64,000 nucleotides of DNA from NCBI RefSeq assembly GCF_001420915.1, contig NZ_CP013021.1, positions 1,698,501 to 1,762,500 of the forward strand. Direction: 5' to 3'. The notes beneath the pieces were generated by a model. That model was not told the origin of the DNA and did not search any database. It saw only the letters and a list, made by a program, of their open reading frames with translations. Source of the DNA: Agarivorans gilvus (GTDB lineage Bacteria > Pseudomonadota > Gammaproteobacteria > Enterobacterales > Celerinatantimonadaceae). Numbering within the stretch: position 1 is the stretch's first letter; each line of letters opens with the position of its first letter. This document shows positions 45,226 to 51,774 of the stretch, piece after piece. Both the position numbers and the translations under genes were made by a program.

Positions 45226-46064
45226 CAGCAGAAAAACGGAGCTGTGCCCAATTATTGGTCGGTGCCGGCTTGAGCATTCTGAAAGCCTGTACCTTGGCTG
45301 ACATCAGCCGTTCAAGTTATTACCGGCCATTAGTCGATTGGCGTCAAAGGGATGCTGCTGTCATTGATGCGTTGAATTCTGAGCTTAAGAAGTCCCCCAG
45401 AGCGGGCTTTTGGAAGTGCTTTGGCCGACTGCGTTACAAAGGGTATCCATTCAATCATAAGCGCGTTTATCGCGTGTATTGCCAAATGGGACTCAACCTT
45501 AAACGGCGGGTTAAACGAGTATTACCGAAGCGAATTGCGCAACCATTACAGGTTGAAGCGAAAGCCAACTATCAATGGGCCTTAGATTTTATGCATGACG
45601 GACTTTATTGCGGGAAACGCTTCCGCACACTTAATGTAGTAGATGAAGGTACGCGGGAATGCCTTGCCATTGAGGTAGATAGTTCATTGCCAGCAGAGCG
45701 CGTTGTACGCGTACTTGAGCAAATTAAAGCTGAGCGTAGTCTACCGGTTCAATTACGAGTCGATAACGGGCCTGAGCTTATCTCGGCAAGGCTGACAGAT
45801 TGGTGTGAACAGCACCATATTCAACTGGTTTATATCCAGCCAGGTAAGCCTCAGCAAAACGGATTTGTGGAACGTTTCAATGGCTCGTTCCGTCGAGAAT
45901 TTTTGGATGCGTATTTATTTGAATCGCTAGAACAAGTCCGAGAAATGGCTTGGTTCTGGCGTTTGGATTACAACGAAGAACGAACCCATGAAAGTCTCGG
46001 TAATTTGCCACCGGCTGCTTACCGAGCAAAACTGGAAAACTCTACTTTAGAACTGTCTCATTAA
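45222..46064 (+). CDS. IS407-like OrfB transposase
   Basis: This 280-residue DDE integrase begins with a helical SLL region (ISRSSYYRPLVDWRQRDAAV) then the catalytic core: Asp in NYQWALDFMHDGLYCG, Asp in VQLRVDNGPELISARLTDW, and Glu in PQQNGFVERFNGSFRREFLD. The C-terminus has NEERTHESLGNLPPAAYR. All catalytic residues look intact. Translation is coupled to orfA. Confidence 0.95.
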   Translation: MTAEKRSCAQLLVGAGLSILKACTLADISRSSYYRPLVDWRQRDAAVIDALNSELKKSPRAGFWKCFGRLRYKGYPFNHKRVYRVYCQMGLNLKRRVKRVLPKRIAQPLQVEAKANYQWALDFMHDGLYCGKRFRTLNVVDEGTRECLAIEVDSSLPAERVVRVLEQIKAERSLPVQLRVDNGPELISARLTDWCEQHHIQLVYIQPGKPQQNGFVERFNGSFRREFLDAYLFESLEQVREMAWFWRLDYNEERTHESLGNLPPAAYRAKLENSTLELSH

Positions 46065-46620
46065 TGGGGAAGTGGACAGTATAGATTCCGATCTCCAACT
46101 AGCTTGATGGTATGAGCATTGAGAAGATTGACCACTTCCATACGCCATTTTGGCAGAGACGATTGATAGTAGTCATAATCTACTTTTGAGCCAAATGGGT
46201 TGTCGGAGTGCAAAATTGCTCCGCATTTTTCATAAACTTTTACGAAGTTTTCCTTGGTCAGATAATCATCAGGGCGATCATCCCAATCCATTTGTACGCC
46301 TGCCGTTTGGCTTGGCCTTTGAATTATTGGTTTTGGATAAAAATCTGGATTAACTCGGCCCATATCTTTAAGCATTAATGATGCATTCCAATACTTAGAG
46401 AATTCTGATGCTGTTTAGAAAATTCATCGAGATTAGCGACCAAAGAGCCAAAAGCTATTAATTCAAGAATTTTCCTAAGCTGTAAGCATGAACTTTCGAT
46501 CGTAGTAGGCACATAAAACGCGTGGGCCTGCTGAGAAAGAAACGCGTCAATAACTTTTGTTCTTCGCTTTATTTCAATAAGAAGTGCTCTGTATTTATCT
46601 TGCGCTTGAGCCATGCGTAC

Positions 46621-46627
46621 ACCTAAC
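46621..46627 (-). other. Cassette 1 start box (GTTRRRY)
   Basis: GTTAGGT on the minus strand, 6 bases before the cassette 1 start codon, is the exact complement of the R'' box ACCTAAC at the end of cassette 1. No recognised attC body or attI lies upstream. Confidence 0.65.
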
Positions 46628-46776
46628 AATGTATTACCCGGACTTCTCATTAAACCCCAGCCATTTTTACCTAGGTAAAACTCATTCCAAGTAAAATTAA
46701 TTAATAATGACAATAACTTACCAGCAAAAACTGAAGTTTCACAGCAATTATTGATAAAAAACAAAGCGAGAATAGA

Positions 46777-46805
46777 TTTACCGCGCCAGATTTTGGCGCG
46801 GTAAA
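46777..46805. terminator. Perfect 12-bp inverted repeat
   Basis: TTTACCGCGCCA, 5-base loop, TGGCGCGGTAAA. GC-rich core with A/T flanks; it could terminate transcription on either strand. Confidence 0.6.
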
Positions 46806-46854
46806 TTTAATGGCATCACAACAAAACTTGTAAACTCATAAAGTTGTAAAAATA

Positions 46855-47006
46855 GGCAAAAACGTTTCACACTCTCGACAGTCAAGATTACGCTTTTCAA
46901 TTCCCTCATCTTCGCCGAGTAGCGCAAATGAACAAGGGAGAAAAGTTGAAGTCTGTTTGAGCGTAGTGTTTACTTCAACGCCCTTGTTAATGAGGTGAAA
47001 GCTTGG
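46855..47006. repeat. Intergenic repeat, copy 3 of 3
   Basis: About 150 bp similar to 38699 and 38954 copies. The TCTTCGCCGAGTAGCGC core and GTTGAAGT...ACTTCAAC pair are preserved, but the CTAAGAAGAT tail is absent. It lies upstream of cassette 1. Confidence 0.65.
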
Positions 47007-47398
47007 ACTTATCTATAACACACTGAAAAACAGTTATGATCATATATATTCGAGTTGGAAACCGTCCACACCTCCAACTCATTGGTTTACATCAATTTCA
47101 AAAATCAGTTACAGCTATCCTAGTTGGAAACTAACGGCACTTCGTACATGAAGGAAATCAAGTTAGAAACAAAACTCAACACTTTGAAATTTATGCATAA
47201 TCAGCTGGAGCACCAGCGAGTAAACCTTCCGCAGCAGCGCATTATTAAGCATTTTCCTTAGCCTTAATAAAATAACTATTTTCTAAATATTTATACCACT
47301 CTTCAAATGATTCATCCTCCCTCTGAGGATAGAACTCCTCACCATTTCTAAACAGCTTGCCACCTATCAAATAGTGAGAGACTCTTATAGTGTAGTGG

Positions 47399-48148
47399 TC
47401 AAGTAAAACTGGCCACGGTTTTATAGTTTTTCCAGTACAACTCTTCAGCCTGATTCGGTGGCAACATCTTGTTGTGCTGATGTGGCCTGACTTGGCTGAA
47501 ATACCCTACGATATAATCCGTTATGGCGTGCTTGGCTTCTAAAAAAGTTCGGTAGCCTAGCTCTGGCATCCATTCTGTCTTCAAACTTCTAAAGAAACGC
47601 TCCATCGGCGCATTATCCCAACAATTACCACGGCGACTCATGCTCTGTTTGATTTGATATCGCCATAGCAACTGTCGATATTTAACACTCGTATATTGGC
47701 TGCCTTGGTCTGAGTGAAACATTAGTCCTTGAGGCTTACCTCTCAGTTCATAAGCCATCATCAGCGCCTTGCTAATAAGTTTACTGTCAGGGCTCAAAGA
47801 CATTGCCCAACCAACAGGTTTCCTTGCATATAAATCCAGTACAACCGCTAAATAAGCCCAACGATTCCCAGTCCAGACATACGTGATATCACCACACCAA
47901 ACTTGGTTAGGCGCATCCACCGTAAACTGGCGAGCAAGAACATTGGGTGCAACAGGATGCTCGTGTGTCGCTCGTTTATAGCGATGCTTTGGTTGTTGGC
48001 AGCTAAACAACGCAAGTTCACGCATCAAGTTGCTAGCGACATAACGGCTTAAGGGTGTACCTGTTTGCGTAACCATTGCTGCAATAGTGCGAGCTCCCGC
48101 AGAACCTTCACTCACTTCAAATGCTTCTCGAACTTTCTCTTTAAGCAC
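47399..48148 (-). CDS. IS3 family OrfB transposase, copy B
   Basis: Identical at the protein level to the copy at 34576-35325, with the catalytic DDE residues in WCGDITYVW, HSDQGSQYTS and NAPMERFFRSL. The frame is open upstream to the slippery site, so it is normally made as OrfAB. The gene appears functional although its flanks have been rearranged. Confidence 0.93.
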   Translation of the reverse strand: MLKEKVREAFEVSEGSAGARTIAAMVTQTGTPLSRYVASNLMRELALFSCQQPKHRYKRATHEHPVAPNVLARQFTVDAPNQVWCGDITYVWTGNRWAYLAVVLDLYARKPVGWAMSLSPDSKLISKALMMAYELRGKPQGLMFHSDQGSQYTSVKYRQLLWRYQIKQSMSRRGNCWDNAPMERFFRSLKTEWMPELGYRTFLEAKHAITDYIVGYFSQVRPHQHNKMLPPNQAEELYWKNYKTVASFT

Positions 48149-48264
48149 AATGCGATTCGGTGTTTCGCCGACCGCTTCATCACGCCAATATTTGTAACTA
48201 CTTCGATGAACACTGAATAGCTGACATAAATGATTAGCGGGAAAGCTCTCTTGAAGCCGATGAA

Positions 48265-48576
48265 TTAACGCAAACCTTTCAGCTCGTCCGACATCAAGAG
48301 AGCGGAAGCCTTTTTTAAAATGTCTTTTTCCATTTCAAGGCGTTTGACCTGCTTTTCTAGCTCACGAATACGGCGTTGCTCATCCGTCATGGGTGTCGCC
48401 TTAGGTGATTCACCACGGCGCTCTGAGCGAAGTTGTCGCACCCATTTATCCATCGTTGAGTTACCCACGCCCATGGCTTCAGCGGCCTCACGAACGCTGT
48501 AATTTTGGTCTACAACAAGCTGGGCAGCTTCTAGGCGAAATTCGGGGCTAAAGTTAGGTCTTCTTGGTTTTGTCAT
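48265..48576 (-). CDS. IS3 family OrfA, copy B
   Basis: The 103-residue OrfA is identical to that of copy A, with the same helix-turn-helix, coiled coil and C-terminal LMSDELKGLR. The A AAA AAG slippery heptamer is at 48310-48316 on the minus strand. Identity between copies indicates recent spread. It probably binds the element ends. Confidence 0.93.
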   Translation of the reverse strand: MTKPRRPNFSPEFRLEAAQLVVDQNYSVREAAEAMGVGNSTMDKWVRQLRSERRGESPKATPMTDEQRRIRELEKQVKRLEMEKDILKKASALLMSDELKGLR

Positions 48577-48898
48577 TAGTTCACCTGTTTTGTCTCTGAG
48601 GTGAGTCTATCACCTCTAATCAGGTGGCCAAATTCACTATGCCACTACATTTGGCTCATCACCAAACCTCTGAGCAAGTTCAACTATAACCGGGTTTTCT
48701 TCGGTGATTTCCTCTAAAGAGAGCAACTGAGGGTCGTAAGACCTTGCGATTTCATACAATCGCTCTTTACTATCATTTGTCCACTTCATAAGTCCTCCCA
48801 CTGAAAACTCTTTAGCTGTCTGTTATCACAAAGCATTATTTTGCTGCGCTATCATGCCTTAAAGCACTCTGTATACATACTAACCAGAATCATTTGAT

Positions 48899-48928
48899 TT
48901 GCAAGAGTGTATTTATACAGTTTATAAT
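48899..48928 (+). promoter_or_regulatory. Sigma-70-type promoter of the WYL gene
   Basis: TTGCAA (48899-48904), 18 bases, TATAAT (48923-48928): close to consensus, 30 bases before the GTG start at 48959. Confidence 0.7.
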
Positions 48929-48958
48929 GATGCTAGGAATCAAATTGAGGATCTCATT

Positions 48959-49801
48959 GTGAATAAACTTGAACTCGTGGACTTTTTGTTAATGTTTACA
49001 GGGAAAGTAAATCGAAATGAGTTGATGGAAATTGCAGACATTTCTATTGCTACAGCAACCAGAACACTGACGCAATACAGAGAAACGTATGCAGATAACA
49101 TCGAATATAACATTGGAAAGAAGCGATACGATGCCACTAGGCAATTCAGCCCAGCTTTTACTCATAATTGCATAAGCGCACTTAAAGCAATGGCCTATGG
49201 CCAACGCTTAGAGCCCACAAAACTGCTAACAACAATAGGACCAGACTCAATCGCTTCTATTGATGTGAGTCTAAATACAGATTTGGTATCCAAAATATGT
49301 AGGGCTATATACGCTGGGCACGCCTTGAAAGCTGCCTACGTATCGTCAACAGAAAATTACAAAAACCGAGAGCGACTTATTCTCCCAACTGCCATCTTTG
49401 AAAGCAGAAATAATTGGTATGTAAGAGCATGTGACTTAAGCGATAACACTACTTATAAAAACTTTAAGTTAATACGATTTAATGATGCAAAAACAGCTGA
49501 ATTCAATAAAGAAGTACCTGATGACATTGAATGGCGAAGTAAGGTCACTTTAACCATTGGACCCCACATCAAACATCCAAATCCAGAAGCGTTAAAACTC
49601 GATCTCGGTTTGCTCGACAAACCAGTTGTCAATCTCATTGTGTCTGAAGCCTTAGCAGGATTTGTTTTAGCTGAGCTTGGGGTGGACTCATCAGCCAATT
49701 CAATTTTAAACCCATTTCACTTTCAATACTGCTTATTGAACAGGTATGAATTAGAAAACTTAAATTCCCTAATACTGGCCCCAGGGTTTAACGAAAAATA
49801 A
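48959..49801 (+). CDS. WYL-domain transcriptional regulator (BrxR/CapW-like)
   Basis: About 280 residues. It has an N-terminal winged helix (VDFLLMFTGKVNRNELMEIA, ISIATATRTLTQYRE), a central WYL-like domain (ICRAIYAGHALKAAYVSSTE, then RLILPTAIFESRNNWYVRAC) and a C-terminal WCX-like domain. This layout is found in BrxR, CapW and related regulators near phage-defence genes. The GTG at 48959 is chosen because a promoter occupies the only earlier in-frame start, TTG 48899. No defence genes are adjacent, so it may be an orphan. Confidence 0.75.
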   Translation: MNKLELVDFLLMFTGKVNRNELMEIADISIATATRTLTQYRETYADNIEYNIGKKRYDATRQFSPAFTHNCISALKAMAYGQRLEPTKLLTTIGPDSIASIDVSLNTDLVSKICRAIYAGHALKAAYVSSTENYKNRERLILPTAIFESRNNWYVRACDLSDNTTYKNFKLIRFNDAKTAEFNKEVPDDIEWRSKVTLTIGPHIKHPNPEALKLDLGLLDKPVVNLIVSEALAGFVLAELGVDSSANSILNPFHFQYCLLNRYELENLNSLILAPGFNEK

Positions 49802-50036
49802 ACAAGCACATGATTTACGAGTAAAATTAAACGTATCAAATAACACGAACGGCACTGGCTATTAGAAAATTCATTTGAGATACATTGCTAAAATACTTTA
49901 GCATGTGATTTGTACAGACAACTCTCAAAGTCGCTTTTGGGCTTAACTTCTGGAAACTATTATTTCAACAGCCACTATTCAAAGGAACTCTCAAAATTTT
50001 TACCTGAAACCGTTTAGGGCAAAAATGTGATAAAAA
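49802..50036. other. Intergenic stretch after the WYL gene
   Basis: AT-rich, no gene seen. The next features are a terminator, short repeats and a copy of the gcvP 3' end. Confidence 0.5.
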
Positions 50037-50060
50037 AAGGCGAGCCATTCGGTTCGCCTT
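50034..50060 (-). terminator. Rho-independent terminator after the immunity-like gene
   Basis: On the minus strand AAGGCGAACC...GGCTCGCCTT (one G-T pair) is followed by TTTTT. It lies downstream of the gcvP 3' copy and 50298 gene. Confidence 0.65.
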
Positions 50061-50072
50061 CTTATTTAGTTA

Positions 50073-50122
50073 GTTTCCAACTTCAATTGCAGTTTCCAAC
50101 TTTGATTACGCGGTTTCCAACT
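50073..50122. repeat. Three tandem GTTTCCAACT repeats
   Basis: GTTTCCAACT occurs at 50073, 50092 and 50113, spaced 19-21 bp and mostly followed by TCAATT. Reverse copies AGTTGGAAAC occur at 47053 and 47122. Too short and irregular for a CRISPR array. Confidence 0.6.
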
Positions 50123-50140
50123 TCAATTGTCGTTATCAAG

Positions 50141-50285
50141 TTATTTTATACTCTTACCACCCTTCCATCGGCAAGCATGAGCAAAATAAATTCCTATCCC
50201 CAAAAACATCGTCGATGCGATTAACCGTGGGCCAGAATTTGTTTTGTTTTACCGCTTGGCTGGGGAATACCACCAGTTCGCGGCT
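50141..50285 (-). pseudogene. Duplicate of the gcvP 3' end
   Basis: It aligns with 51767-51912. The minus-strand frame still reads VFPSQAVKQNKFWPTVNRID, then DDVFGDRNLFCSCLPMEGW and a stop; the true gene ends CSCLPMEAYQE. Changes are mainly silent, suggesting it came from a different gcvP allele. It marks the far side of the effector islet. Confidence 0.88.
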
Positions 50286-50297
50286 TCTTCTATCTTC

Positions 50298-50699
50298 TTA
50301 ATCCATATCCTTGAACATACAAGCCGGCTCACCAATCGTTGCCTTGGTAATAGGTATTTGACAATCCAAGTAATAGGACATCAAGTCTAAGGTCACTTCT
50401 AAACCCTGAGCTGTAAATTTGGGAGAAAGATAGTCTACCGCCGCAGCGTCTGTTCTTACGTCTACGGAGTTTCCTTGCTGATCTGTGTAATTACACAGAG
50501 TTTTTGAAGCACCAGTACTTTCTAAGCTCAGGGTAATACATGGTTGTTCTTCTGTGTTGTATCTTAAGTAGCTTACGGTTTCATTTCCCACAATTCCAAC
50601 CAGCTCATCTCTTGCTTTCAAAACTTCATTGTCTTGAGTACATGCTGCACCAGAAAACAATACTGAGCTAAACGTAATAGTTTTTAATAGATGTTTCAT
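50298..50699 (-). CDS. Exported small protein, candidate immunity protein of the lysozyme-like effector
   Basis: This 133-residue protein has a signal peptide (MKHLLKTITFSSVLFSGAAC) with a possible lipobox Cys at residue 20. The mature part has four Cys residues besides this (CITLSLES, LCNYTD, DCQIPI, ACMFKD) and no recognised family. Its start overlaps the effector gene stop by 4 bases (ATGA), so translation is coupled. Exported partners of peptidoglycan-cutting effectors normally neutralise them in the periplasm; the immunity role is inferred. Confidence 0.6.
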   Translation of the reverse strand: MKHLLKTITFSSVLFSGAACTQDNEVLKARDELVGIVGNETVSYLRYNTEEQPCITLSLESTGASKTLCNYTDQQGNSVDVRTDAAAVDYLSPKFTAQGLEVTLDLMSYYLDCQIPITKATIGEPACMFKDMD

Positions 50700-51604
50700 G
50701 GCGTAACCTGAGCTGATGAAGCGCTAGAAATTGAATTGGCGAATTTACTCCGAGCTTTAAATCGCTCGTAGGGTACTAAAGCCCATTTAGAACGGTCATT
50801 AAACAACAACTTCAAGGCTGCTATATCCCCTTGAGCTAGAGGTTTTTGTAAAAACTTTCGGGTTACACTCGAATAATCTCCCCGATACGTTAAATCAATA
50901 AATAGTTCTAATAGAGAACTAGGTAAAGCCCCCCAATTAACAGAGCCATAAGCTGCAACGGTATCTGCTTTTTTGCATATACGAAGTACTGTTTTTTCCT
51001 TTTCTCCATATGCAATATTAAACAGCGCCAATTGAACCTTGGGGCTGACTTCAAAATCTAAAAGGTCGTTGGTGATGATGAAGTCTTTCGCAGCCTTTCC
51101 TTTTAATCTAGCACCAGCAGCTACTTTCATAGCTTCTATAGAGCCGATGCCAGCTTTCATCAGCTGGGAGGCAACCAAACTAGCCGACTTATCTTTCATG
51201 TCGTACCCTCGGCCTATTGTTAAGCCAGAGTTGGAACTAGGGACATGGAGTAACCGGCTATGGAACATTCCACCTTCGTGCCCTTCAGCCACCCAAGTTA
51301 ATAAGCCTTTTTTAGGCGCAGTAAGCGATTGAACGGTAAAACCAGCTTTAAGGTGCTCTAGCAACTTCTTAAAAGTAGCGCCACCTACAGAAACCAATCT
51401 ATCGGGCTTAGCCATTCGTCCAACATTTTTCTGGAATTCTTCTATTAATTTCAAAGTTGTAGCATCAATACTACCATTCATTGGTAACGCCACTTGTTTA
51501 GTTTTTCGCGCGTATGGATTTAACAACGCTTTGATCAGATAAACATCAGAGGGAGAATTTTTACCTCTTTCGCCCACAGAGCCATTCATTAGTAACGAAA
51601 TCAA
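50696..51604 (-). CDS. Peptidoglycan-binding and lysozyme-like effector
   Basis: This 302-residue protein has an N-terminal PG-binding-like domain (about 1-90; SVGERGKNSPSDVYLIKALL, PMNGSIDATTLKLIEEFQ) and a C-terminal muramidase-like domain (about 100-290). Visible lysozyme-type elements are LTWVAEGHEGGMFHSRLLHV, with a likely catalytic Glu, and SGLTIGRGYDM, like the T4-lysozyme TIGxG loop; then LLELFIDLTYRGD. It lacks a signal peptide, as T6SS cargo effectors do. It is coupled to the exported partner gene and lies between two gcvP 3' ends. T6SS delivery is inferred, since no T6SS gene is in the window. Confidence 0.72.
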   Translation of the reverse strand: MISLLMNGSVGERGKNSPSDVYLIKALLNPYARKTKQVALPMNGSIDATTLKLIEEFQKNVGRMAKPDRLVSVGGATFKKLLEHLKAGFTVQSLTAPKKGLLTWVAEGHEGGMFHSRLLHVPSSNSGLTIGRGYDMKDKSASLVASQLMKAGIGSIEAMKVAAGARLKGKAAKDFIITNDLLDFEVSPKVQLALFNIAYGEKEKTVLRICKKADTVAAYGSVNWGALPSSLLELFIDLTYRGDYSSVTRKFLQKPLAQGDIAALKLLFNDRSKWALVPYERFKARSKFANSISSASSAQVTP

Positions 51605-51713
51605 GAGTCAATCCTAAGTATCTTGTTAATAGTCATTATCCAGACAAACTACCCCACCATTAATGACAAAGTCAACAACAATGAAATTGTACTATAAACA
51701 CATCAAACGAAAC

Positions 51714-51741
51714 AAAAAAGGCGAAACATTGCCGCTTCGCC
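51714..51741 (-). terminator. Rho-independent terminator after gcvP
   Basis: On the minus strand GGCGAAGCGGC...TTCGCC is followed by TTTTTT, 34 bases after the gcvP stop. It resembles the terminators at 39.3 and 50.05 kb. Confidence 0.75.
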
Positions 51742-51774
51742 TATACTAATAACACACTGAAAAACAGTTATTTT

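Larger units (their letters stand above)
44887..46078 (+). mobile_element. IS3 family (IS407-like) insertion sequence, 1192 bp
   Basis: Terminal repeats TGTCCACTTCCCCTAAAATG and TGTCCACTTCCCCATTAATG are inverted. The 4-bp duplication GTAT lies at 44883-44886 and 46079-46082. The 4-bp duplication fits the IS407 group. It interrupts the cassette 1 gene. Confidence 0.93.
44808..46614 (-). pseudogene. Integron cassette 1 gene, broken by a frameshift and an IS407-type element
   Basis: The cassette starts GTTAGGT at 46621-46627 and ATG at 46614 (MAQAQDKYRALLIEIKRRTK). After LDEFSKQHQ the frame is lost and resumes one frame over as EFSKYWNASLMLKDMGRVNP, with the shift near 46396-46412. The gene is then cut by the IS at 46079. 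After removing the IS and one GTAT, it continues RNLYLFQMGSGENNPSYNAF and stops at 44808, just before attC. The full protein would be about 205 residues. Family is conserved but unnamed; no function known. Confidence 0.75.
47391..48649 (-). mobile_element. IS3 family insertion sequence, copy B, 1259 bp
   Basis: Same ends and length as copy A (TGTAGTGG at both termini). The flanking triplets are TAG (47388-47390) and TTT (48650-48652), so no target duplication remains, unlike copy A. Confidence 0.93.
47245..48789 (-). pseudogene. Small unknown gene split by IS3 copy B with loss of sequence
   Basis: The 5' fragment (48650-48789) starts at ATG 48789 after GGGAGGACTT and reads MKWTNDSKERLYEIARSYDP, LLSLEEITEENPVIVELAQR, FGDEP. 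The 3' fragment (47245-47390) reads IRVSHYLIGGKLFRNGEEFY, then EDESFEEWYKYLEN and a stop after KAKENA. They face the same way on each side of the IS but do not rejoin in frame, and the flanks lack a matching duplication, so sequence was lost. Family unknown. Confidence 0.65.

Noticed and set aside
46375..46764. Separate upstream gene of 129 residues
   Set aside because: It includes DNA upstream of the cassette start box; the true start is ATG 46614 and the frame continues into the next after a shift.
50073..50122. Possible CRISPR array
   Set aside because: Repeats are about 17 bp and spacing only 19-21 bp, with no spacers and no cas genes.
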